64,000 nt of DNA, taken from NCBI RefSeq assembly GCF_025399895.1, contig NZ_JAODUA010000001.1:1240001-1304000 (forward strand), written 5' to 3'. The position numbers and the translations under genes were made by a program. The notes below the pieces were generated by a model that was given only the letters and a program-made list of their open reading frames with translations, ran no database searches and was not told where the DNA came from. Below are positions 52,554-60,562 of this stretch, in pieces. The DNA comes from Streptomyces sp. ASQP_92. GTDB taxonomy: Bacteria; Actinomycetota; Actinomycetes; Streptomycetales; Streptomycetaceae. How positions within the stretch are numbered: the stretch's first letter is position 1; the number at the start of each line of letters is the position of its first letter.

Positions 52554-52577
52554 TTTGTCCGGTAATTACCGGACAAA
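52554..52577. promoter_or_regulatory. Perfect 24-bp palindrome upstream of ectA
   Basis: TTTGTCCGGTAA followed immediately by its complement, with no spacer. It begins 100 bases upstream of the ectA start. It is not followed by a T-tract and is only moderately GC-rich, so an operator for a dimeric regulator is more likely than a terminator. Confidence 0.65.
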
Positions 52578-52669
52578 AGGGCGGGGTTGTGGAGTCGATC
52601 ACACCCTTGTGACCGCCCGGGAACCTTGCCGAAACCCATATGTTTGAGTTCGGCAAGTGGGGGCAGAAG

Positions 52670-52708
52670 AAAACGGGAAGCTGCGGTGGATAAGCAGCTT
52701 CCCGTTTT
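52670..52708. terminator. Intrinsic bidirectional terminator with A/T tails
   Basis: AAAACGGGAAGCTGC (52670-52684), a 9-base loop, then the perfect complement ending in TTTT (52694-52708). On the minus strand it also ends in TTTTC and would terminate the aminotransferase transcript before the ect promoter. The T-tailed form is unusual for Streptomyces. Confidence 0.85.
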
Positions 52709-52789
52709 GTGGAACGGTTTGTGGAATTCAGTTGTGCGTCAGTTGTGCGTCGCTTGTGCTTTACGCGTCGGAGGATCGCGGAAAAGGTG

Positions 52790-53887
52790 TCACCAGGTTT
52801 CGGAAACGGCCTTGCGGGCAGCTTCGAGGTCCACCGCGATCCCGCGCTCGCCGAGCGCCGCCCCCAGCGCCGCGAGCGAGGACTGGACGGCGCCGCGCGT
52901 GGCGTCCACCCCGTAGTGGTTGACCCGGATCATGGTCGAGGCCAGCGCCCCGCCGCCGGCGATCAGCGGCAGCGAGGGATCGGCCGCGAGCGCCGCGGCG
53001 ACCAGCTCACCGGCGTCCACGCCCTCGGGGACGCGCAGCGTCGTGGCGACCGGGGCCGCGTCCGCCGCCTTGTGGACATACGGCGCGAGCCCGCCGCCGA
53101 GCGCGAGGGCGCCCGCCCGGGTCGCCGCCGCGGCCGAGGCGTGCCGGGCCATCACGGCCTCCAGTCCCTCGGACTCGATGCGCTCCACACACGCCTCCAG
53201 GGCCAGCATCTCCAGCTGGGCGGGCGCGTGCAGCAGGGCCTTGCGGCCGCCGTCGATCCAGCGCTGCTTCCAGTCGAGGAGCGAGAGGTAGGAGCGGCGC
53301 GGCGCGTTCGGGTTGGCGGCGATGCGCTCCCAGGCGCGGGCGCTCACCGAGACGGCCGAGACGCCGGCCGGGCCGCCCATCGCCTTCTGCGCGCCGATCA
53401 CACACAGGTCCACGCCCCAGTCGTCCGGCCGGAGCGGCTCGGCGGCCACCGAGGCGACCGCGTCCAGCATGAACAGGGCGCCGTGCCGGCGCACCACCTC
53501 GCCGATCTCCGCGACCGGGTTCGTGTTGCCGGTCGCCGCCTCCGCGTGAACGAGCGAAACGAAATCGATCTCCGGGTGATCGGTGAGCGCACGATCGATC
53601 TGCTCGGCGGTGACCGCGGTGTGGAAGGGCACCTCCAGATCGACCACACGCGCCCCGCAGTCGCGCAGCCAGTTGCCGAAGGTCTGCCCATAGGGGCCGG
53701 TCACGACGTTGAGCGCGGTCGAGCCGGGGTGCGCCGCGCCCCGGATGCAGCCCTCCAGGGGGAGCAGCGCCTCGCCCTGCATGATCACCACGTCCTGACC
53801 GGTGGCGAGCAGAGCGGCCACCCGTCGCTCGATCGCCGCGAAGTGGTCGGCGGTCAGCGGGGCCAGGTCCAGGAGCGGGTGTGTCAC
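52790..53887 (-). CDS. Class V aminotransferase (alanine-glyoxylate aminotransferase-like)
   Basis: A 365-aa PLP enzyme. It has GQDVVIMQGEALLPLEGCIRG, VVTGPYGQTFGNWLRDCGA, SLVHAEAATGNTNPVAEIGEVV, LFMLDAVASVAAEPL (PLP Asp) and the Schiff-base Lys in LCVIGAQKAMGGPAGVSAVSVS. The pattern matches serine/alanine-glyoxylate or 2-aminoethylphosphonate-type transaminases. GTG at 53887 gives the N-terminus VTHPLLDL. The gene is divergent from the amidohydrolase at 54001 and ends before the T-tailed terminator. Confidence 0.86.
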   Translation of the reverse strand: MTHPLLDLAPLTADHFAAIERRVAALLATGQDVVIMQGEALLPLEGCIRGAAHPGSTALNVVTGPYGQTFGNWLRDCGARVVDLEVPFHTAVTAEQIDRALTDHPEIDFVSLVHAEAATGNTNPVAEIGEVVRRHGALFMLDAVASVAAEPLRPDDWGVDLCVIGAQKAMGGPAGVSAVSVSARAWERIAANPNAPRRSYLSLLDWKQRWIDGGRKALLHAPAQLEMLALEACVERIESEGLEAVMARHASAAAATRAGALALGGGLAPYVHKAADAAPVATTLRVPEGVDAGELVAAALAADPSLPLIAGGGALASTMIRVNHYGVDATRGAVQSSLAALGAALGERGIAVDLEAARKAVSETW

Positions 53888-53987
53888 GGGGGTGCCTTCT
53901 TCGGTCGGCTCGGGGGTCGTGGGGAGGCTCGGGCCGGGGTTCGAGTCCGGTGTTCGATCCTCTGGAGGGAGACTACCCAGCGCCTCG

Positions 53988-54000
53988 TACAGTGCTGACC
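53988..54000 (+). promoter_or_regulatory. -10 element TACAGT and leaderless start of the amidohydrolase gene
   Basis: TACAGT ends exactly 7 bases before the ATG at 54001, and there is no ribosome binding site. This is the standard spacing of leaderless Streptomyces genes. A -35 element is not obvious. Confidence 0.55.
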
Positions 54001-55086
54001 ATGAGCGATCGCATGGTGCTGCATGTGAAGGGGCGCGTCCTCGCCGGGCCCGAGGACGTACGGGACGAACTGTGGGCGGTCGACGGGCGGATCACCTACG
54101 AGCGACCCCCGGGCGAGGCCCTCACCCTGACCGGCTGGGCGCTGCCGGGCCTCGTCGACGCGCACTGCCATGTGGGCCTCGACCAGCACGGGCCGGTGCC
54201 CGACGAGGTGAGCGAGAAGCAGGCCCTGACCGACCGCGAGGCCGGCACCCTGCTGATCCGGGACGCGGGCTCGCCCTCCGACACCCGCTGGATCGACGAC
54301 CGCGAGGACCTGCCGAAGATCATCAGGGCGGGCCGCCACATCGCGCGCACCCGGCGCTACATCCGCAACTACGCCCACGAGATCGAGCCCGGTGACCTCG
54401 TGGCCTACGTCGCGCGGGAGGCGCGGCGCGGGGACGGCTGGGTCAAGCTGGTCGGCGACTGGATCGACCGGGACGCCGGCGACCTCGCCGCCTGCTGGCC
54501 GCGCGGCGAGGTCGAGGCCGCCATCGCCGAGGCCCACCGGCTCGGCGCCCGGGTCACCGCGCACTGCTTCGCCGAGGACTCGCTCAGGGACCTGGTCGAG
54601 GCGGGCATCGACTGCATCGAGCACGCCACCGGCCTGACCGAGGACACCATCCCGCTCTTCGCCGAGCGCGGCGTCGCGATCGTGCCGACCCTGGTCAACA
54701 TCGCCACGTTCCCGCACATGGCCGACGGCGGCGAGGCGAAGTTCCCCCAATGGGCCGCCCATATGCGGCGGTTGCACGCGCGCCGCTACGACACGGTGCG
54801 CTCGGCCTACGACGCGGGCGTACCGGTCTTCGTCGGCACCGACGCGGGAGGCTCCCTCGCCCACGGCCTGGTCGCCGCCGAGGTCGCCGAACTGGTCACG
54901 GCGGGCATCCCCGCGCTCGACGCGCTCTCCGCGACGACCTGGGGGGCCCGCGCCTGGCTGGGCCGCCCCGCCCTGGAGGAGGGCGCCCCCGCCGACCTGG
55001 TCCTCTACGACCAGGACCCCCGTACGGACGTCCGCGTCCTCGCGACCCCCAGCCGTGTCGTGCTGCGGGGGCGGGTGGTGGGGTGA
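54001..55086 (+). CDS. Amidohydrolase-family metalloenzyme (imidazolonepropionase/prolidase-like)
   Basis: A 361-aa amidohydrolase-superfamily enzyme with the full metal set: HxH in LVDAHCHVGLDQHG, the bridging-Lys strand in GWVKLVGDWI, His in VTAHCFAED, His in DCIEHATGL and the catalytic Asp in FVGTDAGGSLAHG. The C-terminal strand returns to the small beta-domain (GAPADLVLYDQDPRTD). It belongs to the group annotated as aryldialkylphosphatase-related or Xaa-Pro dipeptidase-like hydrolases; the substrate is unknown. ATG at 54001 is chosen for its leaderless promoter spacing. Confidence 0.88.
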   Translation: MSDRMVLHVKGRVLAGPEDVRDELWAVDGRITYERPPGEALTLTGWALPGLVDAHCHVGLDQHGPVPDEVSEKQALTDREAGTLLIRDAGSPSDTRWIDDREDLPKIIRAGRHIARTRRYIRNYAHEIEPGDLVAYVAREARRGDGWVKLVGDWIDRDAGDLAACWPRGEVEAAIAEAHRLGARVTAHCFAEDSLRDLVEAGIDCIEHATGLTEDTIPLFAERGVAIVPTLVNIATFPHMADGGEAKFPQWAAHMRRLHARRYDTVRSAYDAGVPVFVGTDAGGSLAHGLVAAEVAELVTAGIPALDALSATTWGARAWLGRPALEEGAPADLVLYDQDPRTDVRVLATPSRVVLRGRVVG

Positions 55087-55284
55087 GGGGGCCAACTCGG
55101 CCGATGCCGGCAGAAGTTGAGGCCGTCCTCGAGCCCCCGCAAGCAGACCTCGGCGCCGCATCGTGAGCCGGGGCGAGCCAATCAGCATCCCCGGCAAGGG
55201 AGTTGGAGAGGCCGGGCACATGGCGCGCCTTTCCTCATCCTCTCGTCATCCTCTCGTCCACGGCCCGACTCGGGAGGCGGCACC

Positions 55285-56577
55285 ATGACGACAACGAGCC
55301 GGTACGGCATCGTGTTCACCGACCACACCTTCGCCCTGCCCCTTGATCACGACCGGCCGGACGGACGGCGGATCCTGGTGTACGCGCGCGAGGCGCGCCA
55401 CGCCGGGAAGGCGGCCGAGAACCTCCCCTGGCTGTTGTTCCTGGGAGGTGGCCCCGGCGCGGCCGCCCCTCGACCACTCGGCCGAGAAGGCTGGCTGCGC
55501 CGGGCCGTGCGGGACTACCGGGTGCTCCTCCTCGACCAGCGCGGCACCGGCAGGTCCACCCCGGTCGACCGTCGCTTCCTGGCCCAGGTCCGCGCTCCGC
55601 GGGCCCAGGCGGAGTACCTGGCGCACTTCCGTGCCGATGCGATCGTGCGGGACGCCGAGATGATGCGCCGCACGCTCATCGGGGACCGGCCGTGGAGTGT
55701 GCTGGGGCAGAGCTTCGGAGGCCTGTGCACGGTCACCTACCTCTCCTTCGCTCCCCAGGGCATGGCCGAGGCGTTCATCACCGGGGGGCTGCCCGGGGTG
55801 CGCGCCGGGGCCGACGAGGTCTACCGCGCGCTGTACCCCCGGGTGGCCGAGAAGAACGCCGAGCACGTCGACCGCTTCCCGGACGACGGCGACCGGGCCC
55901 GTGACGTCGCCCGGTACCTGAGGGACCACCGGGTCGTCCTGCCGAGTGGCCGCCCCCTGACCGTCGAGGCCTTCCAGTCCCTGGGCAACCTTCTCGGCAG
56001 CGACGACGGCGGCCATCGGCTGCACTATCTCCTCGAAGACCCCTTCACCGGCGGTACCGAGCCCTCGGACGCCTTCCTGGCCGAGGTCGACCGAGAACTG
56101 TCCGCGATCGCCGGCGGGCCGCTGTACTCCGTGCTGCACGAGGCGACCTACGCGCAGGGGGAAGGCGCCACGCGGTGGTCGGCCCAGCGCGTCCGGGCCG
56201 AGTTCCCGGCCTTCGACGCCCTCACGGCCCTCGACTCGGGCGAGCCCGTCCTGTTCACCGGCGAGATGATCTACCCCTGGATGTTCGACACCGACCCGGC
56301 GTTGCGCCCCTTCCACCGGGCCGCCCACCTGCTCGCCGAACGCTCGACCTGGCCCGCCCTCTACGACATCGAGCGCCTGGGCGCCAACACCGTCCCCGTC
56401 GCCGCCGCCATCTACCACGACGACATGTACCTCGACCGGGACCTCTCGATCGGTACCGCCGGAGCCATCCGCGGACTGAGGCCCTGGATCACCGACGCCT
56501 ACCAGCACGACGGCCTGCGCACGAGCGACGGAGCCGTCCTGGATCACCTGATCTCGCTCCTGCGTGAAACGCCCTGA
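55285..56577 (+). CDS. Alpha/beta-fold hydrolase, proline iminopeptidase-like (S33)
   Basis: A 430-aa hydrolase. It has an oxyanion region LLFLGGGPGAAAPRP, the DQRGTGRSTPVD motif typical of S33 prolyl aminopeptidases, the nucleophile elbow VLGQSFGGLCTVTY, and a late His-containing end (AAAIYHDDMYLDRD, the likely catalytic His). No signal peptide is seen, so it is cytoplasmic. ATG at 55285 follows GGGAGG. The preceding 200 bases show no other gene. Confidence 0.88.
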   Translation: MTTTSRYGIVFTDHTFALPLDHDRPDGRRILVYAREARHAGKAAENLPWLLFLGGGPGAAAPRPLGREGWLRRAVRDYRVLLLDQRGTGRSTPVDRRFLAQVRAPRAQAEYLAHFRADAIVRDAEMMRRTLIGDRPWSVLGQSFGGLCTVTYLSFAPQGMAEAFITGGLPGVRAGADEVYRALYPRVAEKNAEHVDRFPDDGDRARDVARYLRDHRVVLPSGRPLTVEAFQSLGNLLGSDDGGHRLHYLLEDPFTGGTEPSDAFLAEVDRELSAIAGGPLYSVLHEATYAQGEGATRWSAQRVRAEFPAFDALTALDSGEPVLFTGEMIYPWMFDTDPALRPFHRAAHLLAERSTWPALYDIERLGANTVPVAAAIYHDDMYLDRDLSIGTAGAIRGLRPWITDAYQHDGLRTSDGAVLDHLISLLRETP

Positions 56578-56889
56578 GTTGACCGCCCGTTACGTTCGGC
56601 GGGGGCGGGTCGTTGAAGACCTTCACGCGTACGCCGGGGTGGTGGGGCGGCGTTGGGGCGTGGGCGCTGTGGTGGGGGTGACGGAGGGGGTGGGGGTGGT
56701 CGGGGAATCGAATAGGGGAGCGGAAACCACCCCTTGGGGTGAACTCGCTTCGTGTGACGGTCAGTTCACTCTCAGTGCGTAAAGATGCGGTGTCCCAAGT
56801 CGCCGGTGCGCCCCTCGATTCGCAGGAGTCCCACGAGTCCCCGTGGCGGGCGCCCGGACTGCCATGTCTCCCGTGGGGGTTCCACCATC
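56578..56889. other. Intergenic region before the LAETG protein gene
   Basis: About 310 bases. The left half is G-rich low-complexity sequence (GGTGGGGGTGACGGAGGGGG). The right half holds GTGTGACGGTCAGTTCACTC, which may include promoter elements. No gene or clear terminator is recognised. Confidence 0.6.
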
Positions 56890-57855
56890 TTGAACAGCGA
56901 CAACTTCCGCCTGCCCGCGCACGGTCCCCTCGCGCGCCGGTCCGCCGCGATCGCGGCCTGCGCGGCGCTCACCGCCGGGCCGCTGCTGCTCGCCGCGCCC
57001 GCGCACGCCGCCGGTTCCACCGGCGCCGAGGGGGACGGGGGCGGCCGGGCGGGGGCCGTGGTGCTGCGCACCGGGCTCGACGTCTCCCTCCTCGACAAGG
57101 CCCTCGACGTGCCGTTGAAGGCCACGCTCAACGAGGTCTCGGCGCCCGCCGGGGCAGAGAAGACCGCGCTGACCGTGAAGCTGGACGGTGTCGGCGGCGG
57201 TCAGCCCGTCAACGTACTGAAGGCGGACGTCGCCACCGCGCGGGCGAGCGCCGACGCGCGGAAGGCGGAGTCCTCGGCCCGGCTGGTCCACGCCCGGCTG
57301 CACCTGCCCGGCCTTCCGCTGCTCTCGCTCATCGAGGTCGGCGAGGTGACCTCCAGCGCGGTCTGCGAGGCGGGCCGCGCGCCCGTCGCCCAGTCCAATG
57401 TGCTGGGCGCGGTGACGGTACTCGGCAAGAAGGTCACCGTGTCCACGGGCGGCACCACGCGGGTGCGGGTGCCCGGGGTCGGCGAGGTCACCCTCGACCT
57501 GTCGCGGGCCACGACCACCTCGCGCACCGCGGCGGCGGTCGCGCTGCGGCTCAAGGTCTCGGTGAACCCGCTCCATCTCAACGTCGCCCAGGTCGAGGGA
57601 GAGGTCACGCTCGCCGAGGCGACCTGCCGGGCGCCGGCGGCGCCGGAGGCGCCTCGGCCGAGCGGGGTCGCGGCCCGCCCCGAGAAGGCGCCCGTGGCGA
57701 GCGGGATCGCTGCGCGGAACGCGGGCGACTCCGAACTGGCCGAGACGGGTGGGGGTTCGGTCACGGCCTGGCTTGTGGGTGGGGCGGCGGTGCTGGTGGG
57801 TGGGGCGGGGGTGGTTGTGCTGACCCGGGGTCGCGTGAGGGGTGGGCGGGGGTAG
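56890..57855 (+). CDS. SCO1860-family LAETG-anchored surface protein
   Basis: A 321-aa exported protein. The signal peptide (AAIAACAALTAGPLLLAAPAHA) is followed by an Ala/Val-rich ectodomain with VVLRTGLDVSLLDKALDVPLKATLNEV and a single internal Cys pair (VTSSAVCEAG, AEATCRAP). The C-terminus carries the sortase motif LAETGGG, a hydrophobic helix and a basic tail (RGRVRGGRG), the LAETG class used by sortase E. The start is uncertain; TTG at 56890 (LNSDNFRLPAHG) best fits the signal peptide. Its position before the cobalamin cluster matches the arrangement I know in Streptomyces. Confidence 0.88.
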   Translation: MNSDNFRLPAHGPLARRSAAIAACAALTAGPLLLAAPAHAAGSTGAEGDGGGRAGAVVLRTGLDVSLLDKALDVPLKATLNEVSAPAGAEKTALTVKLDGVGGGQPVNVLKADVATARASADARKAESSARLVHARLHLPGLPLLSLIEVGEVTSSAVCEAGRAPVAQSNVLGAVTVLGKKVTVSTGGTTRVRVPGVGEVTLDLSRATTTSRTAAAVALRLKVSVNPLHLNVAQVEGEVTLAEATCRAPAAPEAPRPSGVAARPEKAPVASGIAARNAGDSELAETGGGSVTAWLVGGAAVLVGGAGVVVLTRGRVRGGRG

Positions 57856-57885
57856 GGGTTCTGGGTGCTGGGGGTGGGCCGGCCA

Positions 57886-58205
57886 CCCCCGGGGTGCCTT
57901 CTCTGCGCCGTTCCCCGCGCCCCCAACCCCTCTCGATCCTGCGGGCCGTGGTCGCTTTTCGCGCAGTTCCTCGCGCCCCTGAAACCCGCTTTCGTCCGCG
58001 GGTCGTGGTCGCTTCTCGCGCAGTTCCTCGCGCCCCTGAAGCCCTTCGGTCTGCGGGCCGTGCGTGGCTGGTCGCGCAGTTCCTCGCGCCCCTCAGTAGT
58101 ACTGGTGCTGGGCCGCATGGAGGCATTTCAGCCCGTCCGGCAATTGAGGACGAGCGCCCTTAAGGCGCGAAGGGGGTCTGGGGCGCAGCCCCAGGGGGCG
58201 GGGGG
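57886..58205. repeat. Intergenic repeat block D between LAETG protein and cobalamin cluster
   Basis: Four inverted copies of the GCGCAGTTCCCCGCGCCCCT element (about 57905, 57961, 58019 and 58074; three have TTCCTCGCG) with a period of about 57 bases, each joined by CTGCGGGCCGTGGTCGCTT-type spacers. Then GGCATTTCAGCCCGTCCGGC, TTGAGGACGAGCGCCC with TTAAGGCGC, and one GGGGTCTGGGGCGCAGCCCC hairpin follow. No gene is seen. Confidence 0.9.
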
Positions 58206-59747
58206 TCAGGGGTGGGTCAGGGTCAGGGACTGGTCCAGGGCTTGGAGGAAGCGGTTGGTCGTGGTGCGGTCGCGGACCGCGAGCCGCAGCCACTCGGGGC
58301 CGAGCCCAGGGAACGTGTCGCCGCGCCGCGCCGCGAACCCGAGCGTACGCAGCCGCTCCCGTACCCGGTCCGCCCCCTCGATCCGTACCAGCACGAACGG
58401 CCCCTCGGCCGCCTCCACCGTGCGCACCTCCTCGAACTCCGCGAGCCCGGCGAGCAGATGGGCCCGGTCCTCGGCGACCCGTACCGCCGCCGCCTCGGCC
58501 TCCGCGAGTGCCCGGGGCTCCATGCAGGCGCCCGCCGCGACCAGGGCCGGAGTCGACACCGGCCACAGCGGCTGGGCGCCCTGGAGCGTCGCGATCGTCT
58601 CCGGCTCGGCCAGGACATAGCCGATCCGCAGCCCCGCCAGACCCCACGTCTTGGTGAGGCTGCGCAGCACGACGAGGCCGGGCAGGTCGGTGCGGCCGGC
58701 CAGCGCCTCGCGCTCGCCCGGCACCGCGTCCATGAACGCCTCGTCCACCACCAACGTCCGCCCGGGGCGCGCGAGTTGGGACAGCAGAGCGGCCGGGTGC
58801 AGGACGGACGTGGGGTTGGTCGGGTTGCCGACCACCACCAGGTCCGCCTCCTCGGGGACGGCTGCGGGGTCAAGCCGGAAGCCGTCCTCGGCCCGCAGCA
58901 GAACCCGCCGCACCGTGTGCCCGGCATCGCGCAGCGCCGCCTCCGGCTCGGTGAACTGCGGGTGCACCACCACGGGGTGACGGACCGTCAGCGCGCGGGC
59001 GAGCAGCACGAACGCCTCGGCCGCGCCCGCCGTCAGGAGTACCCGCTCCGGCGCCAGTCCGTGCCGCTCGGCCACCGCCGCGCGCGCGGCGCGGCCGTCC
59101 GGGTAGGCGGCGAGGGAGGTCAGCGAATCGGCGATCCGCTCGCGCAGCCAGGAGGGGGGAGTGCCGGTGCGTACGTTGACCGCGAGATCGGTCAGCTCGC
59201 CGCCGTGGTCGCGGACCTCGGCGTCACCGTGGTGGCGCAGGTCGTGGGGGGACTCGGTGGTGGGGATGGGCATGGCTTCCTCGCTCCTGGTGGGGGGTCC
59301 GTCGCCTTCGTCGGCGTACGGCCGGAGGTGGGACCGACGTACGATCGCACACGTCGCCATGGCGGCACGGCCCGCGGGGCTCGACTTCCGCTTGGGCACG
59401 AGCAGTTCCCCGCCCCCCGCCAGGGCCGCGGCCTCCGCGACGGACGAAGTGCCGACCGCGGCGAGGGCCGTGCGCGAGCCGTGCGGCACGGGGACGGCGG
59501 CCAGCTCGTCGGCCGGGTACCCGACCAGTGGCACCCCGAGCCGGGCCGCTGCCCCGAGGAGCCCCGGCTCGCGCGTCTTGGTGTCCACGGTGGCCAGTTC
59601 GGCGACGGCCGGAGCGTCGAGGCCCGCGTCCGCGAGGGCGGTCTCGATCAGCGCGAGCACCTCCTCCGCCGCGACCCCCCGGGAGGCGCCGACGCCCACC
59701 ACGAGAGGGGCTGCGTCCCGGGCGCTGCGGGCGGCGTCGTCGGCCAT
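58206..59747 (-). CDS. Fusion of CobE/CbiG C-terminal-like domain with CobC-type PLP enzyme
   Basis: A 513-aa protein. Residues 15-130 resemble CobE/CbiG-C (PLVVGVGASRGVAAEEVLALIETAL, LATVDTKTREPGLLGAAARLGVPL), a domain used in ring contraction or lactone opening. After a hydrophilic linker (about 135-175), residues 180-510 form a fold-type I aminotransferase (HPQFTEPEAALRDAG, VVVGNPTNPTSVL, PLP Lys in VLRSLTKTWGLAGLRIGY) of the CobC/Rv2231c group that may supply the aminopropanol arm. The frame is continuous through the linker, so this is a real fusion. ATG is at 59747. Confidence 0.87.
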   Translation of the reverse strand: MADDAARSARDAAPLVVGVGASRGVAAEEVLALIETALADAGLDAPAVAELATVDTKTREPGLLGAAARLGVPLVGYPADELAAVPVPHGSRTALAAVGTSSVAEAAALAGGGELLVPKRKSSPAGRAAMATCAIVRRSHLRPYADEGDGPPTRSEEAMPIPTTESPHDLRHHGDAEVRDHGGELTDLAVNVRTGTPPSWLRERIADSLTSLAAYPDGRAARAAVAERHGLAPERVLLTAGAAEAFVLLARALTVRHPVVVHPQFTEPEAALRDAGHTVRRVLLRAEDGFRLDPAAVPEEADLVVVGNPTNPTSVLHPAALLSQLARPGRTLVVDEAFMDAVPGEREALAGRTDLPGLVVLRSLTKTWGLAGLRIGYVLAEPETIATLQGAQPLWPVSTPALVAAGACMEPRALAEAEAAAVRVAEDRAHLLAGLAEFEEVRTVEAAEGPFVLVRIEGADRVRERLRTLGFAARRGDTFPGLGPEWLRLAVRDRTTTNRFLQALDQSLTLTHP

Positions 59748-59834
59748 GACGGAATCCTCTCAGGCCGCTCCGGGGCGGCGGCGGGCCCCGGTGTGGACGT
59801 GCGGAGTACGGGCCCCGTCGGTTAGCAAGGGCGC

Positions 59835-60557
59835 ATGGTGGTATTCGTCGCGCTCGGCGCGTTCCTGATGACCCTGGTCGGCGGCTGGACCGCCCAGCGG
59901 GTCACCGACCGGCGCCACCTGGTGCTCGGGCTCGCGGGCGGACTCATGCTCGGCGTGGTCGGGCTCGACCTGCTGCCCGAGGCCCTGGACGCGGCCGGCG
60001 AGGACCTCTTCGGGGTGCCCCGCGCCCTGCTCCTGTTCGTGGGCGGCTTCCTGTTCGCGCATGTCGTCGAGCGGGTGCTCGCCGTGCGCCAGGCCGCCCA
60101 CGGGGCGGGCGAGCACCGGGCGCCGCAGGTCGGCGTCACCGTCGCTTCGGCGATGGTCGGGCACAGCCTCATGGACGGCGTCGCGATCGGCGCGGCCTTC
60201 CAGGTGGGCGCCGGAATGGGCCTCGCGGTGGCCCTGGCCGTCATCACCCACGACTTCGCCGACGGCTTCAACACGTACACGATCACCAGTCTGTACGGGA
60301 ACGAGAAGCGCAAGGCGCTCGCGATGCTGTTCGCCGACGCGCTGGCGCCGATGGTGGGCGCCGCCTCGACCCTGCTGTTCACCCTTCCGGAGCAGCTGCT
60401 CGGCAGCTATCTGGGGTTCTTCGGGGGCGTGCTCCTGTACCTGGCCGCCGCCGAGATCCTCCCCGAGGCCCACCACGAGCACCCCGCCCTCTCGACGCTG
60501 CTGTGCACGGTCGCGGGCGTGGGGTTCATCTGGCTGGTGGTGGGCGCCGCCGGCTGA
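59835..60557 (+). CDS. ZIP-type metal transporter inside the cobalamin cluster
   Basis: A 240-aa membrane protein with about eight helices. The ZIP signature residues are present: HSLMDGVAIGAAF in helix 4 and HDFADGFNTYTI in helix 5, whose His, Asp and Asn/Glu bind metal, plus LYLAAAEILPEAHHEHP. Family members carry Zn2+, Fe2+ or other divalent ions. It points opposite to the cob genes on both sides; the position hints at cobalt supply, but this is only inferred. ATG at 59835 lacks a clear ribosome binding site. Confidence 0.85.
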   Translation: MVVFVALGAFLMTLVGGWTAQRVTDRRHLVLGLAGGLMLGVVGLDLLPEALDAAGEDLFGVPRALLLFVGGFLFAHVVERVLAVRQAAHGAGEHRAPQVGVTVASAMVGHSLMDGVAIGAAFQVGAGMGLAVALAVITHDFADGFNTYTITSLYGNEKRKALAMLFADALAPMVGAASTLLFTLPEQLLGSYLGFFGGVLLYLAAAEILPEAHHEHPALSTLLCTVAGVGFIWLVVGAAG

Positions 60558-60562
60558 GTACG

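Larger units (their letters stand above)
52455..52789. other. Palindrome-rich, AT-richer control region between ectA and the class V aminotransferase gene
   Basis: A 335-base stretch without a gene but dense in symmetry: a GlnR-like half-box next to ectA, a perfect 24-bp palindrome (52554-52577), a 9-bp inverted repeat (CTTGCCGAA 52625-52633 with TTCGGCAAG 52649-52657), a 15-bp intrinsic terminator (52670-52708), TTTGTGGAA twice (52707 and 52719) and AGTTGTGCGTC in tandem (52730-52740, 52741-52751). Confidence 0.85.
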
